Shown here in pieces: positions 41,824 to 50,881 of a stretch of 64,000 nucleotides of DNA (position 1 is the first letter of the stretch; every line of letters starts with the position of its first letter). The position numbers and the translations under genes were made by a program. The notes under the pieces are model-generated. The model did no database searches, had not been told where the DNA came from, and worked only from the letters and a program-made list of their open reading frames with translations. The stretch is from Candidatus Obscuribacter sp. (GTDB taxonomy: Bacteria; Cyanobacteriota; Vampirovibrionia; Obscuribacterales; Obscuribacteraceae), in the NCBI GenBank assembly GCA_016712465.1, contig JADJQZ010000001.1:6014001-6078000 (forward strand), in the 5' to 3' direction.

Positions 41824-43620
41824 ATGTCGCTCAAAATCTCCCAAAAATTCCTGCTTGCCGTATCGGTGCCCGTTATCTTCGAACTGGCGCTGGTGGGCAC
41901 CCTGTTCAGCTTGCTTTCCCAGGCTGACGAGGCACGCCAGAGAGAACAGCAGGGGCGCGAGCTAGCCAACCGTACCTATGCTCTCATGGGCATGCACGTG
42001 CAGCGCGTCACCCAGATGGCCATCTACAAAAGCACCGACGATCCGGCCATGCTTGCCCAGGCCAGGCAATCATCACAGCGCATGATGGCTGAAATCGAGA
42101 ACATTCACAAGTTGGTGCAGAGCAACCCCAAGAGCAACGACACCTGGAACAAGCTCGATCACTTAGTTCGCAAAATCGGCGAAGAGCATGAGCAAGCAGC
42201 GCAGTGCTTCAAGGTGGGCGACAAGGCCGGCGCCACCATGCTCTACTTATCGATGCGTCATCACTTTGAAGAGCTGCTGCGCCTGAGCGACCAGCTTGCC
42301 GCCCAGCAAGTTTCCACCGAAGGGCTCGACATAAGCAAATATAGCGAAAGCATAAGGCTCGTGCTCTTCGCATCCATACTGGTTTCAATCTTAACAGCCT
42401 TCGGTCTGGCGCTCATCTTCAATCGGGGCACCGCCAAGCGCTTGAATGTAATAATGAACAACACTGAAAGACTGGCAGCCGGGAAAGCGCCCAACCAAAA
42501 GCTAACCGGTAACGATGAACTGGCGCAGATTGACGCGCTCTATCACAAGATGCATGATTCTCTCATTATCTTGAGACGCAGAGAAAGAGCAATTATGGAA
42601 AACGTCGCCGACGTTGTCTGCTCCATCGACTCCACCTTGCGTTTCAGCGATATAAACGAAGCAGCTTACAAGCACTGGGGCTACGAAGAAGGAAGCATCG
42701 AAGGTGGACGGGCGGCAGATTTGATCTGCGGCGCCGACAGAGAACGGGTGCTCGGTTGCTTACGCAAGATAATCGAGAGCGGCAAAGAAGACCGCTTCGA
42801 ATGTGGTATCAAAAGAGCCGACAACAGTATCGCCGACACCGAATGGTCGGTCACCTGGTCGCAAGAGGAAGAATCGCTCTATTGCGTCATTCACGATATA
42901 ACCGCCAGAAAGAATCTGGAGCGCATGAAGGCCGAATTTGTAGCCATGGTCAGCCATGAGATTCGCACACCGCTCAGTTCCATTCAAATGACTCATTCAC
43001 TTCTGGAGTCGGAACTGGGCGAGTCTCTGGACCCTTTCATGACCAAGAGCCTGGTGGTAGCTAAGGATAATGTTACTCGCCTGATGGCACTGGTAAACAA
43101 CTTACTCGACTTAGACAAGCTGGAATCAGGGTTTATTGAATTCCTACCGGAAAACGAAGCCGCCTGGCAGGTGGTGGAGACCTCGATAAACGCCATTGAG
43201 TCGTTGTTCAAGAAGAAGTCTATCGAAGTGAAGCATAACATCGACCCTAATCTGTACATCTACGCCGACAAAGAGCGCCTGGTGCAGGTGCTTATCAACT
43301 TGCTTGGCAACGCCATTAAATATTCCGAGCCGGGCTCTAAAATCACGGTTAAAGCAAGAAAAGAGGGCAAAGCGGTTCGCTTCTCTGTCAGCGATACCGG
43401 CAGGGGCATACCGGCCGACAAACTATCCACCATATTTGAGCGCTTCCGCCAGGTAGAGGCTTCCGACGAAAAGGTGCACAAAGGTGCCGGGCTTGGTCTT
43501 GCCATCTCTAAAGCTATAATTGAGAGGCACAAGGGCAAAATGGGAGTAGACTCAACCCTGGGCGAAGGTAGCACATTCTGGTTTACGGTGCCGGCGGGCG
43601 AAGGCAAGCTAGGAGACTGA
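41824..43620 (+). CDS. Sensor histidine kinase with extracellular helical sensor and PAS domain
   Basis: A 598-residue inner-membrane kinase. TM1 about residues 10-30, a helical four-helix-bundle-type sensor about 31-175, TM2 about 178-198, then a HAMP-like linker (residues 200-250), a PAS domain (about 255-360, starting E-N-V-A-D-V-V-C-S-I-D), HisKA with M-V-S-H-E-I-R-T-P-L (phosphoacceptor His378), and HATPase: N box L-L-G-N-A-I-K-Y-S, G1 D-T-G-R-G-I-P, G2 G-A-G-L-G-L-A-I. All catalytic boxes are present. The response regulator starts one base after its stop, so this is a two-component operon. The signal sensed is unknown. Confidence 0.95.
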   Translation: MSLKISQKFLLAVSVPVIFELALVGTLFSLLSQADEARQREQQGRELANRTYALMGMHVQRVTQMAIYKSTDDPAMLAQARQSSQRMMAEIENIHKLVQSNPKSNDTWNKLDHLVRKIGEEHEQAAQCFKVGDKAGATMLYLSMRHHFEELLRLSDQLAAQQVSTEGLDISKYSESIRLVLFASILVSILTAFGLALIFNRGTAKRLNVIMNNTERLAAGKAPNQKLTGNDELAQIDALYHKMHDSLIILRRRERAIMENVADVVCSIDSTLRFSDINEAAYKHWGYEEGSIEGGRAADLICGADRERVLGCLRKIIESGKEDRFECGIKRADNSIADTEWSVTWSQEEESLYCVIHDITARKNLERMKAEFVAMVSHEIRTPLSSIQMTHSLLESELGESLDPFMTKSLVVAKDNVTRLMALVNNLLDLDKLESGFIEFLPENEAAWQVVETSINAIESLFKKKSIEVKHNIDPNLYIYADKERLVQVLINLLGNAIKYSEPGSKITVKARKEGKAVRFSVSDTGRGIPADKLSTIFERFRQVEASDEKVHKGAGLGLAISKAIIERHKGKMGVDSTLGEGSTFWFTVPAGEGKLGD

Positions 43621-43621
43621 A

Positions 43622-44311
43622 GTGGCGAAGATTCTGATCATCGAGGACGACGTGCAGTTAGCCTCACTCGTGCTCAGATGGCTGACCAAAGAAGGGCATG
43701 TGGTAGAGCATGTGGCGAGCGGCGGCGAGGGGCTGCAAAGGCTGCGCTTCGACCCCTACGACTTGATTGTGCTCGACTGGAATTTGCCGGAGGTGGAAGG
43801 CATTGACATTCTCAAACAGTTTCGCCGAAGCGGCGGCACCACGCCGATTTTGATGCTGACCGGCAAGAAGGCGATTGAAGAGAAGCTTGAGGGGCTTTCG
43901 GAAGGGGCCGACGACTACTTAACCAAGCCTTTTGACGGCAGGGAATTGACGGCTCGCATCACGGCACTGCTTCGCCGACCGGCTGTTTTACTCGACACCT
44001 GCCTCAAGGTTGGTGATATCGAACTTGATACCAAAGCCCACTCTGTAAAACGTGCCGGAAAGCCGCTGACGCTTCTGCCGAAAGAGTTTGCTTTATTGGA
44101 ATTTCTCATGCGCCGTCCGGGCGAGTTCTTTCAGGCCCAGCGCTTACTCGAACATGTCTGGCCAAGTGAAAGCGATTCCACCACCGAGGCGCTCACCAGC
44201 TGCATCAAGCGGCTCAGACAAAAGCTCGACAACCCCGATGCCGAGTCGGTGATACGAAACGTGCGCGGCGCAGGCTACGGGCTCTTTGTAGACATGGAAA
44301 CCAATTGCTAG
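43622..44311 (+). CDS. OmpR/PhoB-family response regulator
   Basis: A 229-residue two-domain regulator starting at GTG 43622, with AGGAG seven bases upstream inside the kinase end. Receiver domain: acidic pair E-D-D at 8-10, phosphoacceptor Asp52 in V-L-D-W-N-L-P, conserved T in L-M-L-T-G-K-K and K in Y-L-T-K-P-F. The C-terminal winged helix has L-T-L-L-P-K-E-F-A-L-L-E-F-L and V-R-G-A-G-Y-G-L, the OmpR signature end. It is presumably phosphorylated by the adjacent kinase and controls transcription; its targets are not visible. Confidence 0.95.
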   Translation: MAKILIIEDDVQLASLVLRWLTKEGHVVEHVASGGEGLQRLRFDPYDLIVLDWNLPEVEGIDILKQFRRSGGTTPILMLTGKKAIEEKLEGLSEGADDYLTKPFDGRELTARITALLRRPAVLLDTCLKVGDIELDTKAHSVKRAGKPLTLLPKEFALLEFLMRRPGEFFQAQRLLEHVWPSESDSTTEALTSCIKRLRQKLDNPDAESVIRNVRGAGYGLFVDMETNC

Positions 44312-44330
44312 TTCGAAAGGTAATCACCAC

Positions 44331-45416
44331 ATGAGCGCTACCGATGCAGCCGAGCTTCGCAAGTCTCTAGAGATTGCCGAGAAAGAGTATGGCCAGAAAA
44401 GCGAATTATTGATAGAGCCCCTGGAGAAGCTCGCCTATGCCTACCACAGAGCGGGCGCCTATGACGATGCGGAAGCCTGCTTCAAACGGGTCTTGCTGCT
44501 GAAAGAAACCTTTCAGCCGGCGAACTGGCAAAGCATGCTCGATATTTACCACGGGCTGGCAATTTTACTACGCGTGCAAAATCGCTTTGCCGATGCCGAG
44601 CCCTATTACCTGAAAGCAATTGAGTTAAGCGAGCGCCTGGTCGGAGCCTCGCACCCCGACACGTTCACCCGAAAAAACTATCTAGCCGGTCTCTATTTTG
44701 CCTGGGGCAAGTATGAAATGGCTCGCAACCTTGTGGAGGCTTCCTACAAGGTCTATCAAGCCACCTTCGGAGAGAATAGCGAAGTGGTAGGCATAGCGGC
44801 TATGGGACTGGCTCTCATCTGCAACAGGCAGGGGCGAGGCCCCGATGCGGCGAACTATTTCAAACAAGCCACCCGGCTTTTGCCGGCCGGGCCTGGTGGC
44901 GCCGTCATTCTCGACTTTCAAGATCTAGCTGCCAGTCTCTTTTTCTTAGCCAAAGAGAAGTACAAGCAGGGCATGATCGAACAAGCGGAAGTATTGTTTC
45001 GCTACTCACTTTTGATTGAGACCGATCGCCTCTGGCCGGGGCATCCGATCGTGGGCGACAATGTACAACTTCTGGGGGATCTCTATCGCAGTCAAGCCAT
45101 GCCCGTGCAGGCCGAGTTTCTTTATCGAAAAGCCCTGGAAATAAGGCGCGCCGTTATGGGACCGGACCATCTCGATGTAGCCATCAGTGCCAACTGCCTG
45201 GGGGTGCTACTTTGCGACAATCACCGCTACAAAGAAGCCGAGCCCTTCTTGCTGGAAGCCTGCGAGATTCGCAAAAGGGCGGGCTTCCCGCCTGTTTATG
45301 CCAATTCTCTGCGGGCCTATGCCGGTTGCCTTCGTCACCTGGATAGAATGGATGAAGCTAACGAATGTGAGCAAAAGGCGCGCAGCATCTACGACAGGTA
45401 CAATCAGTCGAGCTAG
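44331..45416 (+). CDS. TPR protein (kinesin-light-chain type repeats) in the two-component operon
   Basis: A 361-residue soluble protein with about seven TPRs of the 42-residue kinesin-light-chain type: Y-H-R-A-G-A-Y-D-D-A-E-A-C-F-K-R, R-F-A-D-A-E-P-Y-Y-L-K-A, N-R-Q-G-R-G-P-D-A-A-N-Y-F and Y-K-E-A-E-P-F-L. AAAGG precedes the ATG. It follows the regulator gene by 19 bases, so it is probably co-transcribed and may scaffold the signalling proteins or be an output of them. No signal peptide. Confidence 0.85.
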   Translation: MSATDAAELRKSLEIAEKEYGQKSELLIEPLEKLAYAYHRAGAYDDAEACFKRVLLLKETFQPANWQSMLDIYHGLAILLRVQNRFADAEPYYLKAIELSERLVGASHPDTFTRKNYLAGLYFAWGKYEMARNLVEASYKVYQATFGENSEVVGIAAMGLALICNRQGRGPDAANYFKQATRLLPAGPGGAVILDFQDLAASLFFLAKEKYKQGMIEQAEVLFRYSLLIETDRLWPGHPIVGDNVQLLGDLYRSQAMPVQAEFLYRKALEIRRAVMGPDHLDVAISANCLGVLLCDNHRYKEAEPFLLEACEIRKRAGFPPVYANSLRAYAGCLRHLDRMDEANECEQKARSIYDRYNQSS

Positions 45417-45469
45417 ATGCCTTCGAGCAAGCGAATCAGATGCCTTGGATCAGTCGAGCTAGATGCCTT
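45403..45469 (+). repeat. Two 21-bp direct repeats with degenerate copies between
   Basis: atcagtcgagctagatgcctt occurs at 45403-45423 and 45449-45469. Shorter degenerate copies (cagatgcctt, cagctacatgcctt) lie between and after them. The first copy overlaps the stop of the TPR gene, so its start is inside coding sequence. The array ends at the stop of the convergent gene. Confidence 0.85.
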
Positions 45470-45481
45470 AGAGCTGTCCAG

Positions 45482-45964
45482 CTACATGCCTTCGATAACC
45501 AGTCCGGGCAGTGCGGAACCACCAAAGCGGTCGCGGTAGGTGTTCAAGGTTTTGTCTTCAGCCTGGCGCGATTGCCTGTTCTCATCGGGCTGGGCCATTC
45601 TGCGCATGAGGGCGCGGTGAGCCGGGGAACCTTCGGTCATCTCGTAGGTTTCGCGTGATTTGTCGGTTTCGCCTGGCTTCTGGCTTTCATAATCTTTCTG
45701 ATCATTTTCAGTGGAGTTGCCGGAACGGCGCATGAGGGACCAGTAGGCAGGAGAGCCATAGGTCATATCATAGGTTTCGTTATCGCCCTTGGCTTCAGCA
45801 GGTTGCTTGGGAGCGGCGTCGCTGTCGTGCTTCTCAACCTTGCCGGCAGAGCGACTTTCATTGCGATTGTTCATGCTGCCAAATAACTCATCGGCAAAAG
45901 CACTGGAGGCGGCAGATGAAGATTGCATTGAGCGTGACTCTGAATTTTTCTCGACTTCTATCAT
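45482..45964 (-). CDS. Disordered protein with an internal duplication
   Basis: A 160-residue hydrophilic protein with AAGGAG before its ATG. It contains two copies of one module: E-T-Y-D-M-T-Y-G-S-P-A-Y-W-S-L-M-R-R (about residues 64-81) and E-T-Y-E-M-T-E-G-S-P-A-H-R-A-L-M-R-R (about 105-122), each followed by an Asn/Gln/Glu-rich linker. The rest is Ser/Gln/Lys-rich and likely disordered. No signal peptide. It is the last of three minus-strand genes of similar composition. Confidence 0.65.
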   Translation of the reverse strand: MIEVEKNSESRSMQSSSAASSAFADELFGSMNNRNESRSAGKVEKHDSDAAPKQPAEAKGDNETYDMTYGSPAYWSLMRRSGNSTENDQKDYESQKPGETDKSRETYEMTEGSPAHRALMRRMAQPDENRQSRQAEDKTLNTYRDRFGGSALPGLVIEGM

Positions 45965-45985
45965 GGCGTAGGCTCCTTAGAAAAC

Positions 45986-46030
45986 TCTGGTAAATCTGGT
46001 AAATCTGACGAATCCGGTGAATCTGACAAG
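45986..46030 (-). repeat. Five tandem copies of a 9-bp unit
   Basis: TCTGGTAAA TCTGGTAAA TCTGACGAA TCCGGTGAA TCTGACAAG: five 9-bp units between two minus-strand genes. It is non-coding as far as I can see. Confidence 0.8.
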
Positions 46031-46037
46031 TTTAGAA

Positions 46038-46655
46038 CTATTTGCTCTCAACCAGCTCCAGGGAGGGCAAGCCCAGCGACTTGGCGGCGCTGGCTCCGGG
46101 ACCAGGGCGCTCGGTAATCTGGGTGCGGCGAATACCGGGGGCATCGTAGGCGTGCACGGCGGCGCACTCGGCTTCGTCTACCCGGCGGCGCGAGGAGCCG
46201 TCCATGCATCTTAGATAATCGGCACGGCGCGACTCGTTAGAACCGGCGCCACTGCCGGAGCCAGTAGCATCGTTACTGCCGCCTGAGCCGTTATTACCGC
46301 TGTAGCGACCATCGGTGCCGATTCCCGTGGTAGGAGGGTTATCCCGTCTCTGGCGAGCGGCCTGCTCACGGCCCTGGCGTCTGGCCACATCTTCCGGCGT
46401 ATCGTAAATGTCTCTGCCGTTTAGAACAATGTCGCTGACCTGTCTTTCGCCATTGACTGTGCGAAAGGTCACTTCGGCGCCGCCTACCGTGCCGGTCCAT
46501 ACGCCGGGAGCCTGGGGAGTGCGATTGGTGCCGTTTTCCCAGAGCTGGCGAGCGAATTGCAATTGCTCCTCTCTGGTCATCTCATTGTTAACCACGCGGG
46601 TCAGGTTTTGTCCGCTGTTTACAGCCTCTACGGCTCTTTCAACACGATCGCTCAT
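46038..46655 (-). CDS. Disordered protein of unknown function
   Basis: A 205-residue protein; the ATG at 46655 has GGAG eight bases upstream and is preferred over 46718. The N-terminal 90 residues are structured (V-E-R-A-V-E-A-V-N-S-G; W-T-G-T-V-G-G-A-E-V-T-F-R-T-V-N-G-E), the centre is Gly/Ser/Asn-rich (G-S-G-G-S-N-D-A-T-G-S-G-S-G), and the end is Arg-rich. Cys occurs only at C-M-D-G and E-C-A. No signal peptide. Unknown function. Confidence 0.6.
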   Translation of the reverse strand: MSDRVERAVEAVNSGQNLTRVVNNEMTREEQLQFARQLWENGTNRTPQAPGVWTGTVGGAEVTFRTVNGERQVSDIVLNGRDIYDTPEDVARRQGREQAARQRRDNPPTTGIGTDGRYSGNNGSGGSNDATGSGSGAGSNESRRADYLRCMDGSSRRRVDEAECAAVHAYDAPGIRRTQITERPGPGASAAKSLGLPSLELVESK

Positions 46656-46748
46656 GGTAATTGCTCCATTTATAAAAGAAAATCGGGGTCGGTTCTGAAT
46701 AGACTTTATGCGACCCAACTTGGCAGACCAGGGTCACGGTAATTAAAG

Positions 46749-47459
46749 TTAGTGGCGGCGTGCATAGGCATCCACAGCCTCATTCACACGCCGGTAATAG
46801 GCATTGACGGCGCCGCCCGGTCTCGCCCCCGGTCGAGTCAAGCCGCCGGTACCGAGCGGGTCACCTGGTTCGCGATCTTTCTTGAGAGCCTCTTTGTACT
46901 CCCGATATTCTTTATCGAGCTGCTTCAGCTCTTCGGGGCTCATGCCGTCCCTCACCTGCTTCTCGATAACACGCTCTGCGTCGCGCATGCGCTTATTCAC
47001 AGTTTCATGCATGGGACAGTCAGGGGCTTTCGGCATGGGCGAAGGCTCTATGGTGGCAAGTAGCCCCCACTTAGAAAGCTCTTGCTTGTATTTGGCCATA
47101 GCCTCATTTTCTTTTTCATACTGACGGCGCTCCTGGGGGCTCATTTGCCCTTCCACCACGCGCCGCAGTTGCTCTGCGGCAGAGCTTCCCGCCCCTTCAC
47201 CGGTTGAGAATTGATCGGCAGGGCGGTCGCTGCGCTCAGCCAGTTCCTTCAGCCCGTCTTTCTTGCCGCCGCTCCCTTTATCTAAGCCGCTAAACTCGAC
47301 ACTGGGGAAACCCAATTGCCCCAGACCGTTATCATTGACGCGCTTATTGGCCTCTGGCAGAAAGCCCGAGCCGCACTCATCATAAATCTTGCTGCTAAGC
47401 GACCTCTCGGCACCGGTATCGCAGATAGAAGCTTCTTGAGTACGATTAACTTCTTGCAT
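46749..47459 (-). CDS. Charged helical protein of unknown function
   Basis: A 236-residue protein; the ATG at 47459 is chosen because AGGAG lies eight bases upstream, while the GTG at 47468 overlaps that site. Two related charged helices are visible: G-Q-M-S-P-Q-E-R-R-Q-Y-E-K-E-N-E-A and G-M-S-P-E-E-L-K-Q-L-D-K-E-Y-R-E-Y, so an internal duplication (M-S-P-x-E) is present. The linkers are Gly/Ser/Pro-rich. No signal peptide. First of three similar genes on the minus strand. Confidence 0.6.
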   Translation of the reverse strand: MQEVNRTQEASICDTGAERSLSSKIYDECGSGFLPEANKRVNDNGLGQLGFPSVEFSGLDKGSGGKKDGLKELAERSDRPADQFSTGEGAGSSAAEQLRRVVEGQMSPQERRQYEKENEAMAKYKQELSKWGLLATIEPSPMPKAPDCPMHETVNKRMRDAERVIEKQVRDGMSPEELKQLDKEYREYKEALKKDREPGDPLGTGGLTRPGARPGGAVNAYYRRVNEAVDAYARRH

Positions 47460-47614
47460 GTCTGGCACTCCTGGTAAGAAAATTGCCTTTCGCGCCGACC
47501 TGAAACGGTCTTGCTCGGCAGATTCACTTTAGGAGGTGAAGCCGTCAAACCAGGGTCAGAAAGATTAAAACAGACACGGCAGATGTAGCGTGGCGCGGAA
47601 GCGACTGCTTAGGC

Positions 47615-48052
47615 TCAAGAACCGAAGAGTCGCTTATCAAATTGGAAGGGCGCAAGCTCTACAGTCTTGACCAAAGGCATTTGAGGATGCCTGGGATTGA
47701 GAATCAGGTTCCTCTCCACCGATATCACAGCCGAAGGCACAACCAATGCCAGGCTGCGCCCACTACTCAGCCAGGCATCACCAAAACGGAAAGACTCTTT
47801 CTCAGATGGTGCAGAGGAAGCAGGGAAAGTTTCCATGCTGCCGGTTTCGGGCACTTCTATCTTCAACCAAACAAGATCTGCAGGCAGATTGTCAAAGTTC
47901 AAATGCACAAGCAATTCTAGAGCAGCAAGGGAAAGATGCGATGAAGTGTAGATCGCAGGCAGACCGGGAGAGTTCCACCTGCCGCCAAATAACCGCGCCC
48001 CCTCACCGTCCAATGCGCTGTGAGGCGCACAGCAAATTCGATAGACAAACAT
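47615..48052 (-). CDS. RES-domain toxin (NAD+-degrading type)
   Basis: A 145-residue RES-family toxin, the usual size. The key residues are present: Arg in F-G-G-R-W-N-S-P-G, Tyr in A-I-Y-T-S-S, Glu in A-A-L-E-L-L-V-H, and Ser/Pro in L-A-L-V-V-P-S. Known members (MbcT, Res) break down NAD+ by phosphorolysis or hydrolysis and stop growth. The start overlaps the antitoxin stop by one base (TGATG), as expected for antitoxin-first Xre-RES operons. Confidence 0.9.
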   Translation of the reverse strand: MFVYRICCAPHSALDGEGARLFGGRWNSPGLPAIYTSSHLSLAALELLVHLNFDNLPADLVWLKIEVPETGSMETFPASSAPSEKESFRFGDAWLSSGRSLALVVPSAVISVERNLILNPRHPQMPLVKTVELAPFQFDKRLFGS

Positions 48053-48531
48053 CAGGAATAAATGCCATGGGCAATTCTGCCAAGCAAAGAATCCACAATC
48101 CTGGCACCATAATCAGTGCGCAACAAATCCAGCGGCAATCTGCCTTCTATAGCTCGGTTAGCCGTGCGCAGCCACCTTTTCGCTTTCTCTTTATCTCCGA
48201 ACACCTCGACGGCGAATTCATGAGTTCTAGCCAGTCTGGCAATCAGATCGGACTCTTCTATGCTCAGCCGCTGCTTGGCACCACGGCGCCGAGAGAGGGT
48301 TCTGGCGGGAATGAAAGACTTGAGTTCGGCGCCGTCAATGATTCCCAACTTTTCAATAGTAGCGAGAGTATCTGCAGGCAGCCCCTCATTCAATAGTTTG
48401 AGCATCTCCATATCGGAGCTTACGTCCGGCGGAAGTTCCGAACATCCCAATATAACTTTGACGACTCTGTCTCTATCCATGAATTTCACAACTCTTGCCC
48501 GCAGCTCTGGCAATTCGCCTTTTGCCTTCAA
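48052..48531 (-). CDS. Xre/MbcA/ParS-type antitoxin for the RES toxin
   Basis: A 159-residue protein from TTG 48531 (ATG 48480 is an alternative). The C terminus has the DUF2384 pattern: A-V-E-V-F-G-D-K-E-K-A-K-R-W-L-R-T-A-N-R-A-I, then P-L-D-L-L-R-T-D-Y-G-A-R-I-V-D-S-L-L-G-R-I-A-H-G. That segment contacts and blocks the RES active site. The central part R-R-G-A-K-Q-R-L-S-I-E-E-S resembles a degenerate HTH, so it may repress its own promoter. Confidence 0.88.
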   Translation of the reverse strand: MKAKGELPELRARVVKFMDRDRVVKVILGCSELPPDVSSDMEMLKLLNEGLPADTLATIEKLGIIDGAELKSFIPARTLSRRRGAKQRLSIEESDLIARLARTHEFAVEVFGDKEKAKRWLRTANRAIEGRLPLDLLRTDYGARIVDSLLGRIAHGIYS

Positions 48532-48616
48532 TCATAGCGCCACTTGGCACGGGCGACAAGTGGTGGGCTGAAAACAAAGCTCCAGCGGGTAAAGTTGTGC
48601 CACCCGGCAGCGCCGC

Positions 48617-49573
48617 TCAGAACAGTCGGTCTAAGAAAGCCGCCACCGCTTGCTCAAGAGAGCCCACGTAGGAGTCGTACATATCGTTGTGATTGGCAGA
48701 CTCTATGGCGACAAGTTGCTTTGGCTCAGCCGCCTTTTTGTATAGCAACTCCGATTCGGTGAAGGGAATGATGCTGTCGGCTTTCCCGTGCACAATCAGC
48801 AGTGGCGCGTGAGGTTCGGCCATGATGCCGGCTGTATCAAGCTTGTTTTTTGGGAAGAGAAAATCAGGGTAAAGCCGCATTAACAGCATCTTTTGGCGAG
48901 CTACATGGGGCAAAGAGGCAAAGGTCGACTGCAAGATCACAGCCCCCACCTGCCGCTTCGATGCCACATGAGCAGCCACGCCGCCACCCAGAGATTCGCC
49001 ATAAAGCACAATCTTTTCTGGTTTTACGCCCTTTTGCGTAACTAGATAATCGTAAGCGGCAAGACCGTCCCGGCAGATATTATCGATGGAAGGCTCGCCA
49101 TCGCTTTCGCCGTAGCCCTGATAATCATAGGCTAATACCGACATTTTCTGCCGCAAAAGAAGCTCAATCAGGGGACCGCGATGTGAGATATTGCCGCCAT
49201 TGCCGTGACTGATGATTACAGCCCCCCTGGCGCCATCAACCGGAAAGTACCAGGCGCTCAGCTTACGACTGTTCTCACCAACTATTTGCACGTTTACTTT
49301 GGCAACGCCGGCCAACTCGGCAAAGTCTATGGCGTGTTGCTTGAGCGGGAAGAAAAGCATTTTATTGTAGAGCGGCATGGCCACTACCGGCGTGAGCACC
49401 AGATAGAAGATAGCCACTTGCGGAATAATACCCAGCAAATTCTCGATCAATTGCTTCCTACTTGTTATTGAAAGCTTAGCCAGACAATCTTGCCAGTTTC
49501 TCAACGAAAAGGCACCTGTCAGATCATCCCAGAAACTGGCGCCCAGTTCGCGCAAAAGCCGTGCCGCATTCAT
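48617..49573 (-). CDS. Membrane-anchored alpha/beta hydrolase (BEM46/ABHD-like)
   Basis: A 318-residue protein from the ATG at 49573. A membrane segment near residues 38-58 (I-I-P-Q-V-A-I-F-Y-L-V-L-T-P-V-V) anchors it. The hydrolase domain shows H-G-N-G-G-N-I-S (oxyanion hole), Y-D-Y-Q-G-Y-G-E-S, nucleophile L-Y-G-E-S-L-G-G-G, Asp in V-H-G-K-A-D-S-I-I-P and His in S-A-N-H-N-D-M. This order matches the BEM46/ABHD12-13-17 group, often depalmitoylases or lysophospholipases. It is minus strand, downstream of nothing obvious; 142 bases upstream lies a divergent gene. Confidence 0.85.
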   Translation of the reverse strand: MNAARLLRELGASFWDDLTGAFSLRNWQDCLAKLSITSRKQLIENLLGIIPQVAIFYLVLTPVVAMPLYNKMLFFPLKQHAIDFAELAGVAKVNVQIVGENSRKLSAWYFPVDGARGAVIISHGNGGNISHRGPLIELLLRQKMSVLAYDYQGYGESDGEPSIDNICRDGLAAYDYLVTQKGVKPEKIVLYGESLGGGVAAHVASKRQVGAVILQSTFASLPHVARQKMLLMRLYPDFLFPKNKLDTAGIMAEPHAPLLIVHGKADSIIPFTESELLYKKAAEPKQLVAIESANHNDMYDSYVGSLEQAVAAFLDRLF

Positions 49574-49717
49574 TTTTGCACAACTCCGCAAGGTTGGTAA
49601 AACTTCAGGTCAGTATAAGGCGTCTCGCTGAACCATGCTCACGGCAGTAACAGTTAATCAACTGTTGGTTCGGGGAACATGGGAAAGTAGCTTTCTCATG
49701 AGGGGAAATGGGGAAAA

Positions 49718-50701
49718 TTGAACAGAGAAATGCCGTGGCTATTTGAAAGCAACTTCAATCGGCCCTATCCCAAAGAGTCAGAGATTGAAAGCATAAAGGC
49801 ACAAAAGCTCTTTAGCTTCCCCGGACACTCACCGAAGTTCAATTTTGCCGCAATGCAAATCGGCTTTCAGGGCGACCCAATCGTAATACTTGATACTGAC
49901 AGCAACAGACTGCTTTCCCCCGGGGCCCTATTGAGGGAAACCACAGTAGACCCGACAATTGAAACCAAGTTACTTCACTTCAAAGATGGCGAAAAGCTAG
50001 AACTCAATTTAGCGACTGACTTACATTGCCGCTTTGCACAGCCGCTTCTATCGGGAGATTATCTCGTCCTCTTAAGAGATTTCGGAACCAAAGAGCCGAA
50101 TGTAGCAATCGCGACAAAGCAAGGAACTATAGAACACAAATTCCGAATTCACCCCGACGTAGAAGACCTACAGGTCTCGAAAGACGGCAAGATTTGGGTG
50201 GGCTTCGGAGATGAAGGTGTATTTAGCCGCGATCCTGTTGCCGCAAATATAATCGCCTGCCTAGATCAAGAAGGCCGTTTGCTGTTTCCCGACCGCTACT
50301 ACGAATGCTTCGACTGCTGGTGCTGCAGCGTCAATACCGTAAGTGAAGACACAGTTTGGATAAGTACCAATACGGGCAGGCTGGTAAAGATTAATGACCT
50401 GACCATCGAAAGAGCCTACGAGAGGAAAAATAGTATCAGCAGTACCTTTTGTTTAACAGGCAACAGCATTTGCTGGGCGCCCCCGGCAAAGTTACAGGCT
50501 ACATTGATGCCGGCGATGAAGTACGATTTTTTCATATGCACATCTCTAGATAGCGCAGAAATGCACTTTCTGCGCGCAGTCGATGAGGACGGCATCACCA
50601 TTGCCCACGAAAGTTTCGCCGCCCGCGGTTCTAAAATGTATATCAAAGCCGACTGCTCAGTTTATGTCTTTGACCTGCAAGAAAACTTGCCCAACCGCTA
50701 G
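49718..50701 (+). CDS. Probable beta-propeller protein of unknown function
   Basis: A 327-residue cytoplasmic protein from TTG 49718, preceded by GGGGA; ATG 49730 is an alternative. Regular strands of the type P-I-V-I-L-D-T-D-S-N-R-L, D-L-Q-V-S-K-D-G-K-I-W-V-G-F-G-D-E-G-V-F and T-V-W-I-S-T-N-T-G-R-L-V-K-I suggest a six- or seven-bladed propeller. Cys occurs as C-F-D-C-W-C-C near residue 192. No signal peptide or catalytic motif; function unknown. Confidence 0.6.
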   Translation: MNREMPWLFESNFNRPYPKESEIESIKAQKLFSFPGHSPKFNFAAMQIGFQGDPIVILDTDSNRLLSPGALLRETTVDPTIETKLLHFKDGEKLELNLATDLHCRFAQPLLSGDYLVLLRDFGTKEPNVAIATKQGTIEHKFRIHPDVEDLQVSKDGKIWVGFGDEGVFSRDPVAANIIACLDQEGRLLFPDRYYECFDCWCCSVNTVSEDTVWISTNTGRLVKINDLTIERAYERKNSISSTFCLTGNSICWAPPAKLQATLMPAMKYDFFICTSLDSAEMHFLRAVDEDGITIAHESFAARGSKMYIKADCSVYVFDLQENLPNR

Positions 50702-50881
50702 TAGAGGCGCGGCAGAAAAGACAATATCACCACTTTCACTCATTCCCGTTTAGCAAGCCCTGAGCCTTTAATAGCGTCTTGTGCATGAGAACTAGCACCG
50801 CAGGCGGAGTACAGGCGCCACAAGCGCTCCAACTCGTGGGGCGTCAGATCGCTTCAGGACATGCCGATTTTACTCTTTCTA

